Shown piece by piece: positions 63,101 to 64,000 of a DNA stretch of 64,000 bases. The notes under the pieces are model-generated. The model was not told the DNA's origin. It made no database searches and worked only from the letters and a program-made list of their open reading frames with translations. How positions within the stretch are numbered: position 1 is the stretch's first letter; the number at the start of each line of letters is the position of its first letter. Made by a program: the position numbers and the translations under genes. The DNA lies in contig LNAC01000108.1 of assembly GCA_002007465.1 (NCBI GenBank), positions 754,417 to 818,416 of the forward strand, read 5' to 3'. The DNA is from Ailurus styani. Lineage: Eukaryota > Chordata > Mammalia > Carnivora > Ailuridae.

Positions 63101-64000
63101 ACTAGGTAATACCACCAATCGGATTGCTCTTCTGTTGCATTTAAAGTCAAAGTCAAGATTCTGTATCTGCAGGATTTCCAACGTAACAACTATCCAAACA
63201 TCAAACAGACCAAACCATCCAGAACACTCGAGAATAGACCTATAGCCCTCTCTAGACTCGACTTTACACAAGCAACCTCATTATTGTGTATGTTGAGTAT
63301 CCCTGACAAACCTAAATCGTAGCAGACATTAAGTTAAAATGGTGATCAACTATTAAATGGAAAAAAGAATGTGATCAAAATCTTGCTATCACTCGCACAT
63401 TCGTGCCTGCGCTTTTAAGGTCTCCGCCGACCTCGCCAACCCTGCATTTCACACTCTACTCTGGCTCCCAGGATCCGCTCACTTTAACAGGGCCCAGCAC
63501 AGCTTCTCATCGCTGCCTCCTCAGGCCACCCTCCCCCGGTCCTCAGCCAGCCGGAGCCCAGCCCGCCGCCAGCTAGAGAACCCACGCCGTCCGCCCCTCG
63601 CTCCGGCAGCGGCCCCGCCCCCCGCGCGCACGCGCCTTTTCCGGTCCCCGACAAAATGGAGGCCGGGAAGGGAAAGAGGAGGGGGCCGCCGCCATCTTAG
63701 AGAAACCGACGCGTAGCTCCGGGAGACACTCACCTCGGAGTCGGAGATCTTCTCCTCGCTGCGACCTCCTGGCCCGCCGGGCGGGGGCCCCTGGTGGTGC
63801 TGCTGGTGGTAGGGCGGGTGGTGCTGCCGGCCTCCGCGGGGCTCCCCGCCGCCTCGGTGCGGCGGCTTGGGGTGGCCGCCAGGAGTGCTTAGGCCCGGGC
63901 CGCCGCCGGGCTTCGGCCCGCCTGGCATTTTGCCGCCTTTCGGGCCTCCGGGTCCTGGGCCCTGCTTAGGCCCGGGCCCCGGGCCCCCTGTGGGCGGAGG
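56988..64000 (-). CDS. SFPQ: SFPQ (PSF), residues 188 to the end; ten exons, first partial
   Basis: The exons join to 1563 nt coding for 520 residues plus stop, as I recall them from human SFPQ (707 residues). SFPQ is a nuclear DBHS-family protein (with NONO and PSPC1) acting in splicing, transcription, DNA repair and paraspeckles. In order: Pro/Gly-rich N-terminal region, RRM1 (about 297-369), RRM2 (about 371-452), NOPS segment, long coiled coil, Gly-rich tail and the C-terminal GPNKKPRF nuclear-localisation end. All nine introns are GT-AG, several very short (99, 102 and 80 nt for introns 3, 5 and 8). The first 187 residues and the promoter are off the right edge. Likely autoregulated through alternative 3' exons (inferred). 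Confidence 0.97.
57126..59548. other. SFPQ intron 9 (to exon 10)
   Basis: A 2.4-kb intron without any mobile element. The donor ATG|GTAATG is non-consensus at +4, which would suit competition with the distal acceptors at 54.0 and 49.2 kb. Retention of SFPQ intron 9 has been reported in human motor-neuron disease models. Confidence 0.75.
59549..59670 (-). CDS. SFPQ: SFPQ exon 9 (Gly-rich)
   Basis: Peptide [17 protein letters not shown] to [10 protein letters not shown]. The acceptor is TGTTTCCTAG; it ends at a codon boundary. Confidence 0.96.
59751..59799 (-). CDS. SFPQ: SFPQ exon 8 (49 nt)
   Basis: [16 protein letters not shown] plus one base of the Asp codon. Acceptor TTTTCTTGCAG, donor GTAAGC. 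Confidence 0.96.
60181..60298 (-). CDS. SFPQ: SFPQ exon 7 (coiled-coil end)
   Basis: [20 protein letters not shown] to YSRMGYMDP. Donor CCA|GTAAGT. Strongly charged helical heptads. Confidence 0.97.
60299..60930. other. SFPQ intron 6 with a SINE and a (CAAA)n run
   Basis: SINE 60362-60558 (+) is flanked by AAAAGCCAATTTGA/AAAAGCCAATTCGA. A (CAAA)n tract lies at 60665-60700. Confidence 0.93.
60362..60558 (+). mobile_element. CAN-SINE in SFPQ intron 6
   Basis: Young GTGGGTTAAAGCC variant, antisense to SFPQ, one of only two SINEs between the SFPQ exons in this window. Confidence 0.95.
60931..61015 (-). CDS. SFPQ: SFPQ exon 6 (coiled coil)
   Basis: [20 protein letters not shown] to MQLR; 85 nt, donor AAG|GTAAAA. 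Confidence 0.97.
61118..61314 (-). CDS. SFPQ: SFPQ exon 5 (NOPS end and coiled-coil start)
   Basis: [20 protein letters not shown], then [20 protein letters not shown] to EHQANLLRQ. Acceptor ATATTGTCAG, donor GTAAAC. Confidence 0.97.
61485..61653 (+). mobile_element. Diverged CAN-SINE in SFPQ intron 4
   Basis: Head GGGGAGCCTGGGTGGCTCAC, degraded middle, tail AATAAATAAATCTTTAC. Confidence 0.8.
61999..62094 (-). CDS. SFPQ: SFPQ exon 4 (NOPS segment)
   Basis: [20 protein letters not shown] to QKNPMYQ. Acceptor TTTTTGTTACTAG, donor GTAAGA. Confidence 0.97.
62194..62495 (-). CDS. SFPQ: SFPQ exon 3 (RRM1 end and RRM2)
   Basis: [20 protein letters not shown] closes RRM1. RRM2 follows with LSVRNLSP (RNP2-like) and GKGIVEFA (RNP1-like), ending EGVFLLT. 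Confidence 0.97.
62834..63022 (-). CDS. SFPQ: SFPQ exon 2 (RRM1)
   Basis: 189 nt, 63 codons: [20 protein letters not shown], then CRLFVGNLP (RNP2) and KGFGFIKL (RNP1). Donor CTT|GTGAGT. Confidence 0.97.
63023..63733. other. SFPQ intron 1
   Basis: 711 nt, free of mobile elements. It becomes G/C-rich toward exon 1. Confidence 0.9.
63560..64000. promoter_or_regulatory. CpG island over SFPQ exon 1
   Basis: Dense CpG and G+C well above the rest of the window, covering the donor side of intron 1 and exon 1 and continuing past the edge. It marks the constitutive SFPQ promoter domain, although the start site is not in view. Confidence 0.85.
63734..64000 (-). CDS. SFPQ: SFPQ exon 1, 3' part (Pro/Gly-rich region)
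   Basis: 89 codons: [20 protein letters not shown], a His/Gln/Pro-rich stretch ([17 protein letters not shown]) and EEKISDSE at the donor GAG|GTGAGT. Met at 63928 is internal and not the start. Confidence 0.96.

Overview
This is vertebrate nuclear DNA from a carnivoran. About eighty copies of a tRNA-Lys-derived SINE (CAN-SINE/SINEC type, head GCGCCTGGGTGGCTCAG) fill the first 50 kb. The most frequent variant continues GTGGGTTAAAGCC and ends in AAATAAATAAAATCTTT, the form I associate with mustelids (ferret, mink, badger, otter). The family level is an inference. Gene content and order (ZMYM1 on +, then SFPQ on -, facing each other) match the block at human 1p34.3.

Layout. 19-14834 (+): the 3' part of ZMYM1, an MYM zinc-finger gene with a domesticated hAT transposase domain. 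Six coding exons have clean splice sites and matching phases, ending in a 2.3-kb last exon. A seventh, ancestral exon (7118-7519) is broken: in-frame stop, SINE insertion inside the coding sequence, small deletions and no GT donor. It begins and ends at codon boundaries, so skipping it keeps the frame at the cost of half an MYM finger.

14835-47100: a repeat-rich intergenic stretch with no active protein gene that I can support. It holds old L1 fragments (mostly inverted pieces at 15, 17 and 23-27 kb; + copies at 31-33 and 40-42 kb), an MLT2-like and an MLT1-like LTR, MIR, L2 and MER5A remnants, a processed EMC2 pseudogene and a truncated 7SK pseudogene. The last two both sit inside one old L1.

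48145-64000 (-): SFPQ, entering from the right edge inside exon 1. All ten coding exons are here (exon 1 partial) and give 520 residues plus stop, matching human residues 188-707. Downstream of the usual last exon lie 9.4 kb almost free of repeats, with a possible cassette exon (about 54.0 kb), a well-bounded 71-nt exon (49.2 kb) and a terminal exon with a polyadenylation signal (48.15-48.24 kb). These fit the distal alternative 3' end of SFPQ.

The assembly has one 288-base gap (50559-50846) and two single Ns (28608, 50481), each beside duplicated SINE sequence that looks artefactual. I found no CRISPR array, no functional tRNA or rRNA gene and no new multi-gene system. The most unusual biology is the decayed but skippable ZMYM1 exon and the SINE-free downstream domain of SFPQ.
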